Shown in pieces: positions 35,872-44,138 of a DNA stretch of 47,073 nt (its first letter is position 1; each line of letters opens with the position of its first letter). Below the pieces are notes generated by a model. That model was not told the DNA's origin, made no database searches, and saw nothing but the letters and a program-made list of their open reading frames with translations. The stretch comes from Flavobacteriaceae bacterium. Lineage in GTDB: Bacteria; Bacteroidota; Bacteroidia; Flavobacteriales; Flavobacteriaceae. The translations under genes were made by a program, and so were the position numbers. The stretch lies in assembly GCA_016780345.1 (NCBI GenBank), contig JADHLZ010000009.1, positions 1 through 47,073 on the forward strand, written 5' to 3'.

Positions 35872-37296
35872 TTAAAGTTCCCATCCTTTTCTTCTTTCTC
35901 TACCAACAAATTGATTAGCAGGTTCAAAATTAGTTATTCTTATATTTTCTCCGTCCCATAAAAGTTTTTTACGACCGACAAATTCATTTCCTTCTTTTAA
36001 CATATAGCTTCTAAGAGCCAGGTTACCCATAAGTACTGTTTCAGTAAATGGACCCGAATATTCAATTGGTGAGGTTAGTTTTTTGTATGCATCGCTACCA
36101 TAACCACCCTTACATGCATTAATCCATTCCATATGATGAATATAATCTAAATTTTGTGAGTAGAAAAGGTCAGTTTCAAAGTGAATGGTTTCTTTTCCTT
36201 TTCTATACAATTTTGGATTTAACCCATAAACCCCACATGAAATAACTCCTTTTTCTCCAATAATCATTACTCCATTTGTATTTCCTTTTTCTCCTAAATA
36301 ATCATCTGAAGGAATTAAATTAGGTCTAGGAGGAATTAATCCGCCGTCCATCCATATTAGTTCAACATCGGAACGAGTTTTCAAAGTTTTATCAAAATGT
36401 AGAGTTATAATTGAGGCAGCTGGAGGGCTCTCAGGATAATAATTTGGGGTCCAAATCTTTTCATAAATTTTTGCTACACTACATTCAACATCCTTAGGAT
36501 ATCCCAGATCTAAAGCCTTGTATGGTGCATCTAAAATATGACAACCCATATCTCCCAAAGCTCCAGTTCCATAAGCCCACCATCCTCTCCAATTGAATGG
36601 ATGAAATTCAGGCCTATATTCTCTATACTGTGCAGGGCCAAGCCATAAATCCCAATTAAGTTTATCTGGTTTTTCCTTATTAACTTTAGGCATTTGAAAT
36701 CCTTGAGGCCAAACGGGTCTATCAGTCCAAGAATAGATTTTAATGATTTTTCCAATCAATTTTTTATCTACCCATTCTTTAATTTTTGTAACTCCAATAC
36801 TTGAGCCACCTTGATTACCCATTTGAGTAACCACTCGATTTCTTCTAGCTGTTTTTGTTAAAATTCTGGCTTCTTCTATATTATGAGTCAAGGGTTTTTG
36901 AATATATACATGAATCCCTCGATTCATAGCGTCATTTCCAATTATACCATGAGTGTGATCGGGTGTACTTATGGTTACAGCATCTAAACCTGACTCCATA
37001 TCAAACATTTCTCTATAATCAATGTAAAAATTAGCATTTGGATATTTTTTTCTTGATTTTAAAACACCATGACTTCCATCAGGATGAACATCGCAAAGTG
37101 CAACAACACGTTCTTTACTAGCCCATTTGTCTCTAATATCTCCACCTTTTCCTCCTGATCCTATTGAGGCAATTAATAGTTGATCACTTGGTGGTACATA
37201 TCCTACTCCTCCTAAAACATTTCTTGGTACAATAAAAATTCCTGAACCAAGTATAGAAGATTTTTTAATAAACTTTCTTCTAGAATTATTTTTCAT
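35872..37296 (-). CDS. Tat-exported Gfo/Idh/MocA-family oxidoreductase
   Basis: A 474-aa NAD(P)-dependent sugar oxidoreductase with a Tat signal (SRRKFIKKSS, then a hydrophobic stretch to about residue 32). The Rossmann fold shows IASIGSGGKGGD, CDVHPD and STPDHTHG. The family EKP motif appears as QKPLTHN. The catalytic-region His is in DMGCHILDAPY. Periplasmic members such as GH109 enzymes keep NAD tightly bound, and this one may do so. It could reduce or interconvert 3-keto sugars from the neighbouring enzymes, or act as a GH109-like glycosidase. The substrate is not shown. It is the first minus-strand gene of the module, only 28 bases from the divergent thuA-like gene. Confidence 0.88.
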   Translation of the reverse strand: MKNNSRRKFIKKSSILGSGIFIVPRNVLGGVGYVPPSDQLLIASIGSGGKGGDIRDKWASKERVVALCDVHPDGSHGVLKSRKKYPNANFYIDYREMFDMESGLDAVTISTPDHTHGIIGNDAMNRGIHVYIQKPLTHNIEEARILTKTARRNRVVTQMGNQGGSSIGVTKIKEWVDKKLIGKIIKIYSWTDRPVWPQGFQMPKVNKEKPDKLNWDLWLGPAQYREYRPEFHPFNWRGWWAYGTGALGDMGCHILDAPYKALDLGYPKDVECSVAKIYEKIWTPNYYPESPPAASIITLHFDKTLKTRSDVELIWMDGGLIPPRPNLIPSDDYLGEKGNTNGVMIIGEKGVISCGVYGLNPKLYRKGKETIHFETDLFYSQNLDYIHHMEWINACKGGYGSDAYKKLTSPIEYSGPFTETVLMGNLALRSYMLKEGNEFVGRKKLLWDGENIRITNFEPANQFVGRERRKGWEL

Positions 37297-37324
37297 TAAA
37301 TTAAGTATTTAATATGACAGCAAA

Positions 37325-38059
37325 ATGTCTTTGAAATTTAAACACATTTTTTTTATTTACTTAACTATTGGGTTGTTTTTTTCTCAACAATTAGCTCAAT
37401 CGCAAAATTTAAAAGACAAAAATGTATTAATAGTTTGGGGAGGCTGGGAAGGACACAAACCTGAACTTTTTTCTAATATAATTGAAAGTTGGCTGATTGA
37501 TATGTCTGTAAACGTCGTGGTTTCAAATGATTTAAATATTTATTCAGATTACAATTATTTAAAAAAATTTGATTTAATTATTCAATCCGTTACTATGTCT
37601 AAACTCAAGGATGAACAGGAAAAAAATCTTCTTAAAGCCATTAGACTTGGGGTTGGTTTTGCTGGAGCTCATGGAGGTATTATCGATTCATTTAGAGAAA
37701 ACACTAATTACCAATTTATGACTGGGGGTCAATGGGTTGAACATCCAGGGGGAATGATTGATTTTAGGGTTAACATTGTTCAAAATAAATTCAACCAAGG
37801 AATTGAAGATTTTGAAATATATTCAGAGCAGTACTACATTCATTACGATCCTAATATTGAAGTGTTAGCTTATACAATATTTGATAACAAAACTTATCCA
37901 TGGATAGAAAATGTTGTTATGCCAGTCGCTTGGAAAAAAAAATACGGGAAAGGCAAAGTGTTTGTTATTACAATTGGACACAATCCTAATGAATTTAAAA
38001 AATATAAAAATGGTTGGGAACTTTTAAAAAGAGGATTAATTTGGGCAGCATCAAAATGA
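37325..38059 (+). CDS. Secreted ThuA-domain protein
   Basis: A 244-aa protein with a Sec signal peptide (to about LAQSQ, residue 27) and a class I amidotransferase-like ThuA domain: VLIVWGGWEGHKPE, then GVGFAGAHGGIIDSF, GGQWVEHPGGMIDF, SEQYYIHYDPN and the closing YGKGKVFVITIGHNPNEF. ThuA was first linked to trehalose use through 3-keto intermediates, which fits the divergent GMC/DUF1080/Gfo genes. The reaction of this member is unproven. Its stop overlaps the convergent RsuA-like gene by 9 bases. Confidence 0.88.
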   Translation: MSLKFKHIFFIYLTIGLFFSQQLAQSQNLKDKNVLIVWGGWEGHKPELFSNIIESWLIDMSVNVVVSNDLNIYSDYNYLKKFDLIIQSVTMSKLKDEQEKNLLKAIRLGVGFAGAHGGIIDSFRENTNYQFMTGGQWVEHPGGMIDFRVNIVQNKFNQGIEDFEIYSEQYYIHYDPNIEVLAYTIFDNKTYPWIENVVMPVAWKKKYGKGKVFVITIGHNPNEFKKYKNGWELLKRGLIWAASK

Positions 38060-38749
38060 ATTAAAATTTATTAGTTCAATTTTATTAATATATCTCCATT
38101 TTCCACGACTCAATTCTTTTTTTGATAAGTTAGCTAAAAGAACTCTATCTAATGATAAAATTCTATAATTTAGATTTTCAAAAATTTGATAAATATTAGA
38201 AATACTAGCAGTTGTCAATTCAACACCAATTTCATTCATAGAAGAGAAATTAACATAATCAACAGAAAGGATTTTTATTTTTTTAGAGTTTATATTTTCA
38301 ATTTGTTTTTTATGATCAGAGGAAAGTTCCTTGTCTAATTTTAAATGAAATAATTGTTTTTTTTTATTTAAATTTTTTACAAAATCCTTATTAAAAGACT
38401 TGTCATTTGACATAACGACTAACCCTAAAAACTCATTTTGAATTATTTCTTCAATCTCGAGTTCTTCAACCTTTGAACTTTTAACTAAAGTGAATACATT
38501 TTTTTTATTGTTTCTGTTTAAATCAAAATCATATGGCTTGTTTAATAGAATGTACTTAAATTGTTTGTTGGTAATCAGTTTATTATCAATTTTCACCTCT
38601 GAATCAGTTGAAATTTTAGAACCTAAAATTGAAATTATATTGCCATTAACCGAAACCCTTCCATTTAAAATATAGCTATCAGCTTCTCTTCTTGTGCACA
38701 ATCCAGAATTAGATATAAACTTATTTAATCTAACCAAATTACTTTTCAT
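38051..38749 (-). CDS. RsuA/RluB-type pseudouridine synthase homologue, catalytic Asp missing
   Basis: A 232-aa protein with an N-terminal S4 RNA-binding domain (about 6-60: RLNKFISNSGLCTRREADSY and NGRVSVNG), then a degenerate pseudouridine synthase domain. KYILLNKPYDFDLNR is near the start and DRVLLANLSKKELSRGKWRY is near the end. The catalytic motif, normally GRLDxxTxGLLLLTND, reads EIIQNEFLGLVVMSND at 101-116, so Gln104 stands where the Asp should be. The Arg and Gly before it are also lost. The DNA is read clearly, with no frameshift. It may be an inactive RNA-binding paralogue. It is the last gene of the mrp operon, one base after ubiA. Confidence 0.85.
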   Translation of the reverse strand: MKSNLVRLNKFISNSGLCTRREADSYILNGRVSVNGNIISILGSKISTDSEVKIDNKLITNKQFKYILLNKPYDFDLNRNNKKNVFTLVKSSKVEELEIEEIIQNEFLGLVVMSNDKSFNKDFVKNLNKKKQLFHLKLDKELSSDHKKQIENINSKKIKILSVDYVNFSSMNEIGVELTTASISNIYQIFENLNYRILSLDRVLLANLSKKELSRGKWRYINKIELINFNSF

Positions 38750-38750
38750 A

Positions 38751-39635
38751 TTAAAAATTGTTTAAGGTAATACTTAAAATTCCAAGTATTATTAAAAATT
38801 TCAAAGAGTTATGTAGTTTTTGATAGCTAGATCTAGAGTTGCTTTTCCAAAGAAAGAATAAAAAACATATATAAAATAAATATGTAGAATAAAAATAGTA
38901 TCTCATTAAAGAAATTTCATAAGAATTTAAAATATGAAATGAAAGAAGTAAAACAAATAAAGAGCACAAAGTAATGTACCATTTTGAGATTCTTTCTCCA
39001 TATTTAACAGGTATAGTTATATATTTTAATGTAAAATCTCCGACAAAACTTTCCAAATCTTTAACAACTTCTCTAGTTAATACAACAAAAAATAAAAAAA
39101 CAGAATGAGATATAATTTCTTCTGAGTAATTCTTATAATATAACATTATTGCAAAAAATGGTGTGATCGATAACATAACTGAAAAAACATTCCCAATAAA
39201 TGGATATTTACTAATTTTTATCGAATAAATAATTATAGATAAAATATATATTGCAAAAAATAAAAAAGCTTTAGCAGAAACTAGCGAAGCAAAAAAAAGA
39301 GTAAAAAAATTAAACAGGATGTAAACTATAAATTTTGTTTTTCCAGAAATTTGATTTTCTAAAGTAGTTTTTAAAGGCCTATTAATTAAATCTTTTTTTG
39401 CATCATATATACTATTAACAATGTATCCGGCAGAAATTGAAAAAGCAGAACAAAAAATAATTAACCAAATATTTAAATCATATAGAACAAACTTAAAATT
39501 TGAATTTTTTGAAAAAATAAAAATTGTAGAGATAAATTGAGCAAGAATAATAAATAAGACATTGTAGCCTCTAATAACTGAAAACAAACTGAATATTTTA
39601 AGTATATTATTTGTATTTATTTTAGAGAAAAGCAT
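38751..39635 (-). CDS. UbiA-family prenyltransferase
   Basis: Polytopic membrane prenyltransferase, annotated in flavobacteria as geranylgeranylglycerol-phosphate geranylgeranyltransferase-like. About eight hydrophobic helices are present. The first Mg-diphosphate motif is NSIYDAKKD at about 74-82. The second is DLESFVGD with KYITIPVKYGE after it. I start at the ATG at 39635, which shares one base with the upstream stop (TGATG); a TTG one codon earlier is possible. Its position after two mevalonate-pathway genes fits use of their polyprenyl product. The acceptor is uncertain. Confidence 0.88.
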   Translation of the reverse strand: MLFSKINTNNILKIFSLFSVIRGYNVLFIILAQFISTIFIFSKNSNFKFVLYDLNIWLIIFCSAFSISAGYIVNSIYDAKKDLINRPLKTTLENQISGKTKFIVYILFNFFTLFFASLVSAKAFLFFAIYILSIIIYSIKISKYPFIGNVFSVMLSITPFFAIMLYYKNYSEEIISHSVFLFFVVLTREVVKDLESFVGDFTLKYITIPVKYGERISKWYITLCSLFVLLLSFHILNSYEISLMRYYFYSTYLFYICFLFFLWKSNSRSSYQKLHNSLKFLIILGILSITLNNF

Positions 39636-40564
39636 CAAAAGTTGTAAACAACTTCAAGATTATAGTCGCTTAAAGATTTTTTTGCTTTATCAAAATCTTT
39701 AGCAAATCCTAGTATGTAGCCTCCTCCTCCAGAACCACATAACTTTAAAAAATAATCTTCAGATTTAATACCTTTTTCCCATAACTGATGAAAGTTAGCA
39801 GGAATCATAGGTTTAAAGTTTTTATATACAATTTTTGATAATGTTTTTATGTTTGTGAAAAGAGAATTGAAATTTCCATTTAGAAAATCATCAACACAAT
39901 GATCACTAGTTTTGATAAATTCATTTTTTATCATGTTTTTGTAATCTTTATTTTTCATTGATTTAAAAAATAAATCAACCATCGGAGCAGTTTGACTAGA
40001 TTCTCCACTATCAATTAAAAAAACAGCTCCTTTTCCTTTAAAGGTTTGGGATGGAATTCCTGTTGTTTCAATATTTGTTTTTGAATGAATTAGAATTGGT
40101 AAACTTAAATAACTATTGAGTGGATCTAAACCAGAAGATTTGCCATGAAAAAAAGATTCCATTAAAGAAAAAATCTTTTTTAAAATTAATATTTTAGGTT
40201 TAGTTAAGTTTTCTAAAACAGTGATTTTATTGAAAGCGTATCTATCATAAAATGCTGCAACTAAAGCCCCGCTACTACCAACTCCATAACCCTGAGGAAT
40301 GGAGCTATCAAAATACATTCCATTTTCTAGATCATAGTCTAATTTTTGAAAATCAAAAGTCACAATTTTTTGATCAATCTTCAATAAAAAATCTCTGAAC
40401 TTTAATAAATTAACATTTGATTGTATTTCATTTTTATTAATATAATTTCCAATTTTTAAGCCTCCTTTAAAAAAGTTGTAAGGTATAGATAAACCCTTGG
40501 AATTTTTAATAATACCGTACTCACCAAACAATAAAATTTTTGAATAAAATAATGGTGCTTTCAT
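39635..40564 (-). CDS. GHMP kinase, probable mevalonate kinase
   Basis: A 309-aa small-molecule kinase. Motifs: the N-terminal SKILLFGEYGI, the ATP-binding PQGYGVGSSGALVAAFYD at 90-107, the KSSGLDPLNSYLSLP segment containing the catalytic-region Asp, and the C-terminal LCGSGGGGYILGF. The adjacent diphosphomevalonate decarboxylase gene, 9 bases upstream, makes mevalonate the likely substrate. No separate phosphomevalonate kinase gene is present here. Whether this enzyme performs both phosphorylations is not known from sequence. Confidence 0.88.
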   Translation of the reverse strand: MKAPLFYSKILLFGEYGIIKNSKGLSIPYNFFKGGLKIGNYINKNEIQSNVNLLKFRDFLLKIDQKIVTFDFQKLDYDLENGMYFDSSIPQGYGVGSSGALVAAFYDRYAFNKITVLENLTKPKILILKKIFSLMESFFHGKSSGLDPLNSYLSLPILIHSKTNIETTGIPSQTFKGKGAVFLIDSGESSQTAPMVDLFFKSMKNKDYKNMIKNEFIKTSDHCVDDFLNGNFNSLFTNIKTLSKIVYKNFKPMIPANFHQLWEKGIKSEDYFLKLCGSGGGGYILGFAKDFDKAKKSLSDYNLEVVYNF

Positions 40565-40573
40565 ATTTCTAAA

Positions 40574-41656
40574 TTATAATTTATTTGGACCATAACCAAC
40601 CTGATCATTTATAAACTCTCCATTATAGCAAAAAACTGATAATGTTTTTTTAATAAAACTTTGAATTTTATCGTATTCGTTGTTAGGATATAATAAATGA
40701 ATATTTGCTCCTGCATCTAATGTAAAACACACTTTTGAACCCGAAGATTTTCTATAATCCCATACTTTATTTATTATATTTAAAGTATTAGGTTTTAATA
40801 AAATAAAATATGGATTTGATGTCATCATCATAGCATGTAGTGTTAGTGCCTCTAACTCTACAATTTTTATGAACTGATCAATATTTCCATTTGAAAGAAC
40901 ATCACACATTAAAGTTAAATTACTATCTACTTGAGATAATCTGTTTTTTGAAAAAAAATGATCGTTCATTAAATCATGACCAACTGAACTAGACACTTGC
41001 TTTTGAGCTTTGTCAACTAGAAGAATGGAATCATTATAATTTTTAAAAATATCGTGCAGTTCATTAGAAAATCTAGATCCATAGTGATTTGAACTATCAT
41101 GGAAAATATTATTTTTCCCCCATATTACAACTGGACCTAAAATACTTCTACATGCGCTTCCTGAACCCAAACGTGATAAAAAAGAAGCTTTTTTAAAAAA
41201 GAATTCATTAGAAATAGTTGGGTTTAAAGATTTTTCAATATCCATCAAACATAATGATATTGCGCTATAGGCTGAAGCTGATGAAGCAATTCCACTACTG
41301 TGAGGAAATGTATTAGTTGTTTCAAGAATTAATTCAACATTATTTAAAAAAGAGCAGTATGGTTTAATTCTTTGAAAAAATACATTCATTTTAGTTTCGA
41401 AAGAAACTTCTCTTTTACCTTCAAAATATAATTGAAATTTGAACTCTTTTATTAAACTACTAAACTTGAATTTTAATTTACAATTTGTAATACATTTTGA
41501 TAATGTGAAACTTAAAGATGGGTTTTTAGGAATTTGTATATCCTTTTTTCCCCAATATTTAATTAAAGCAATGTTACTTGGGGACGTCCAGGCAGAAGAT
41601 CCCTCAAGATTTTCTTTAATGTTTGTTTTATTTTTAAATTCAAAAAAGTCAGCCAT
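40574..41656 (-). CDS. mvaD: Diphosphomevalonate decarboxylase
   Basis: Converts mevalonate diphosphate to isopentenyl diphosphate with ATP. Family motifs: SPSNIALIKYWGKKD (25-39), NPSLSFTLS, the ATP loop HSSGIASSASAYSAIS, RLGSGSACRSILGPVVIWG, and FTLDAGANIHLLY with catalytic Asp314. At 360 aa it is full length. The start overlaps the fnr stop by one base. It shows that this organism makes isoprenoids by the mevalonate route, as many Flavobacteriia do. Confidence 0.95.
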   Translation of the reverse strand: MADFFEFKNKTNIKENLEGSSAWTSPSNIALIKYWGKKDIQIPKNPSLSFTLSKCITNCKLKFKFSSLIKEFKFQLYFEGKREVSFETKMNVFFQRIKPYCSFLNNVELILETTNTFPHSSGIASSASAYSAISLCLMDIEKSLNPTISNEFFFKKASFLSRLGSGSACRSILGPVVIWGKNNIFHDSSNHYGSRFSNELHDIFKNYNDSILLVDKAQKQVSSSVGHDLMNDHFFSKNRLSQVDSNLTLMCDVLSNGNIDQFIKIVELEALTLHAMMMTSNPYFILLKPNTLNIINKVWDYRKSSGSKVCFTLDAGANIHLLYPNNEYDKIQSFIKKTLSVFCYNGEFINDQVGYGPNKL

Positions 41657-42714
41657 TAACTTATTTTCTTGATTATTGAATTATCTGTTTTCTTAGTTAT
41701 TCCATCAAAACCTATGATTCCAGAAACAGTAGTATATTTTAATATATTTTTTTTGTTTGGATTAATAATCTTAAAAGCAGATTGACACATCAAAGTAGCT
41801 TCATGAAAACCACATAGAATTAATTTTAACTTTCCTGGATAAGTATTTATATCTCCAATTGCAAAAACACCTGGAATGTTTGTTTGATAATCTAAAGAAT
41901 TGTTAACTACTATAGAATTTTTTTCGATTTCAAGGCCCCAATTTGAAATTCCACCGAGTTTTGGAACTAAACCAAACAGTGGAACAAAAAAATCAGTTTC
42001 AATTGTTTTAAAAACATCGTTGTGAATAATTTCAATACTTTCAAGTTTTTCCTTGCCATTTAGTTTAATAACCTCTGCCGGGGTAATAACATTAATTACA
42101 GAACTGTCTTTAAGCTTTTGAACTTTTTCAACTGAATCAATTGCTCCTCTAAATTCACTTCTTCGGTGAACTAATGTAACTTTTTTGGACAATTTTGATA
42201 ATTCTATTGTCCAATCTAAAGCGGAATCTCCCCCTCCTGCAATTACAATTTTTTTACCCCTAAAAAATTCTGGATTTTTTATCATATACTCCACTCCTTT
42301 ACCTTCATAATCTAAAATACTATCAATTGGAGGTTTTCTTGGTTCAAAACTACCTAGTCCTCCTGCTATTGCAATTACTTTAGCATTATAAACTTTTTTT
42401 AAATTTGAAATAACATCAAAGGTGCCATCTTCATTTTTTATCAACTCATCTGCTACTTCTGCTAAAGAATAAGTTGGCGAAAAAGGCTTTATTTGTTCAA
42501 GTAAATTGTCAATTAATTCACCGGCCATTACTTCAGGCATACCAGGAATATCGTAAATTGGTTTTTTAGGATAAATTTCTGTACATTGACCACCAGGCTT
42601 AGGAAGTGCATCAATGATATGACATTTTAAACCTAAAAGTCCAGCCTCGAAAACGGCAAATAAACCAACTGGTCCAGCTCCTATTATTAAAATATCTGTT
42701 TCAATTTTACCCAT
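41656..42714 (-). CDS. Ferredoxin/flavodoxin-NADP+ reductase, thioredoxin-reductase-like
   Basis: FAD/NADPH flavoprotein of the YumC-type FNR class, about 352 aa. FAD motif GAGPVG lies near residues 12-17, PGGQCTEIYP near 40, the NADPH motif AGGGDSALDW near 159-168, and a terminal FAD segment VFAIGDINTYPGK. It lacks the redox CxxC pair of thioredoxin reductases. I start at the ATG at 42714, overlapping the nfu stop by one base; a TTG one codon upstream also exists. Next to mrp and nfu it probably supplies electrons for iron-sulfur assembly or other ferredoxin reactions. Confidence 0.92.
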   Translation of the reverse strand: MGKIETDILIIGAGPVGLFAVFEAGLLGLKCHIIDALPKPGGQCTEIYPKKPIYDIPGMPEVMAGELIDNLLEQIKPFSPTYSLAEVADELIKNEDGTFDVISNLKKVYNAKVIAIAGGLGSFEPRKPPIDSILDYEGKGVEYMIKNPEFFRGKKIVIAGGGDSALDWTIELSKLSKKVTLVHRRSEFRGAIDSVEKVQKLKDSSVINVITPAEVIKLNGKEKLESIEIIHNDVFKTIETDFFVPLFGLVPKLGGISNWGLEIEKNSIVVNNSLDYQTNIPGVFAIGDINTYPGKLKLILCGFHEATLMCQSAFKIINPNKKNILKYTTVSGIIGFDGITKKTDNSIIKKIS

Positions 42715-42950
42715 CAAGAAATGTTTATTACTTTTTGTATTTCAGGAGCATGTTTTTTTATAGTCATCTCAACTCCATTCTTTAAAGTCATTTGATTTAC
42801 AGAGCAGTTTACACAATTTCCTAAAAGCTTAACTTTTACAACAGCATCAACAATCGAAACTAATTCAATATTTCCTCCGTCTGATTCTAAAAATGGTCTA
42901 ATTTCATTTAAAGCATCTTGGACTTTTTTGTTCAAAGTGTTTGTATCCAT
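42714..42950 (-). CDS. NifU C-terminal domain (Nfu) iron-sulfur carrier
   Basis: A 78-aa single-domain Nfu protein with the conserved cluster-binding pair Cys46 and Cys49 in GNCVNCSVNQMTLKNGVE, and the LNEIRPFLESDGGNIELV start. Such proteins hold a 4Fe-4S cluster at a dimer interface and pass it to target enzymes; in this window MiaB and HemW are possible clients. It lies 7 bases after mrp and overlaps the reductase gene by one base. Confidence 0.93.
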   Translation of the reverse strand: MDTNTLNKKVQDALNEIRPFLESDGGNIELVSIVDAVVKVKLLGNCVNCSVNQMTLKNGVEMTIKKHAPEIQKVINIS

Positions 42951-42957
42951 AATAGTA

Positions 42958-44085
42958 TTATTTTTTTGCTGAGCAGCCAGACATTGTTGTGATTTTTACA
43001 ACTTCAGTTTCCGGTAACTCTTTATTTCTAACAACAAGTTCTGACAGCATATTTTTACTTATTTCATTAAATATTTTTTCTGAAACAGTATTATATTGCA
43101 TTGACGCTGGTCTTCCAAAATCTCCTGCCTCTCTAATGCTTTGAATTATTGGAAGATCTCCCAAAAATGGTATTTTAAGATCACTTGCAAGATTTTTTGC
43201 TCCATCTTTTCCAAATAAATAATATTTATTTTTAGGAAGTTCAAGAGGAGTGAAATAGGACATATTTTCTATTAAGCCCAATACAGGTACATTAATGTTT
43301 TCTTTTTTAAACATAGAAACTCCTTTTCTAGCATCACTTAGAGCAACTACCTGTGGAGTACTTACAATAATAGCTCCTGAAATTGGTAAAGATTGCATAA
43401 TACTAAGATGAATATCACCTGTTCCAGGCGGAAGATCAATCAAAAGAAAGTCTAATTTTCCCCAATCTGCATCAAATATCATTTGATTTAGAGCTTTTGA
43501 AGCCATTGGTCCTCTCCATATTACTGCCTCATCAGATTTTGTAAAAAATCCTATTGATAGTATTTTAACTCCATAACTTTCAATTGGTTTCATTTTTGAT
43601 TTTCCATTAACATTAACTGCCAAAGGTTTATGGTTTAAAATATCAAACATTAATGGAATAGATGGTCCGTAAATATCTGCATCTAAAACTCCAACACTAA
43701 ATCCCATTTTAGATAATGAAACCGCTAAATTTGATGTTATTGTAGATTTACCTACACCTCCTTTACCAGAGGATATAGCAATTATATTAGAAATATTTTC
43801 AATTTTTCTTTCTGTATTATATATTTTATTTTCCGTTGGTTTTATTACAATAAAATTGATTTTTAAATCTATTTCTTTCTTCAATTTTTCTTTTAAAAAA
43901 TCAAATAACTTTTTTTTTGTTGAATTTTTTGATTGAAGAGTTGGATTAATTACTTCTAAATCAATAATTACCTCATTTCCAAAAACTACTACATTTTTAA
44001 CTGATCCTTTACTAATTATATCAATGTTATCATTTTCAAAAGAAAAGTCACTTAAAATTTCAGAAATTATTTCTTTATTCAACAT
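42958..44085 (-). CDS. mrp: Mrp/ApbC-type iron-sulfur cluster carrier ATPase
   Basis: P-loop ATPase of the Mrp/NBP35 class, 375 aa. An N-terminal MIP18/DUF59 domain (about 1-80) is followed by the deviant Walker A GKGGVGKS at 107-114, DADIYGPSIP, and LIDLPPGTGDIHLS as Walker B. The segment ENMSYFTPLELPKNKYYLFG lacks the CxxC pair used by some relatives. One Cys remains near the C-terminus (TMSGCSAKK). It heads a seven-gene operon driven by the TATATTTG box at 44112-44119. Confidence 0.93.
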   Translation of the reverse strand: MLNKEIISEILSDFSFENDNIDIISKGSVKNVVVFGNEVIIDLEVINPTLQSKNSTKKKLFDFLKEKLKKEIDLKINFIVIKPTENKIYNTERKIENISNIIAISSGKGGVGKSTITSNLAVSLSKMGFSVGVLDADIYGPSIPLMFDILNHKPLAVNVNGKSKMKPIESYGVKILSIGFFTKSDEAVIWRGPMASKALNQMIFDADWGKLDFLLIDLPPGTGDIHLSIMQSLPISGAIIVSTPQVVALSDARKGVSMFKKENINVPVLGLIENMSYFTPLELPKNKYYLFGKDGAKNLASDLKIPFLGDLPIIQSIREAGDFGRPASMQYNTVSEKIFNEISKNMLSELVVRNKELPETEVVKITTMSGCSAKK

Positions 44086-44111
44086 GAGATATTTAAAATG
44101 ATTCTAAATTG

Positions 44112-44119
44112 CAAATATA
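44112..44119 (-). promoter_or_regulatory. mrp operon -7 promoter box
   Basis: On the minus strand it reads TATATTTG, an exact TAnnTTTG match, 26 bases before the mrp ATG. The -33 half would fall near the end of the upstream alkyltransferase-like gene; a TTG is present but at a 13-base spacing. Confidence 0.55.
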
Positions 44120-44138
44120 CTATTCTACTTAACAAATA

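Noticed and set aside
32656-38100. Attachment-site repeat of the tRNA-Phe 3' end flanking the sugar module
   Set aside because: I could not find a copy of the tRNA 3' end near the far boundary, and there is no integrase gene.
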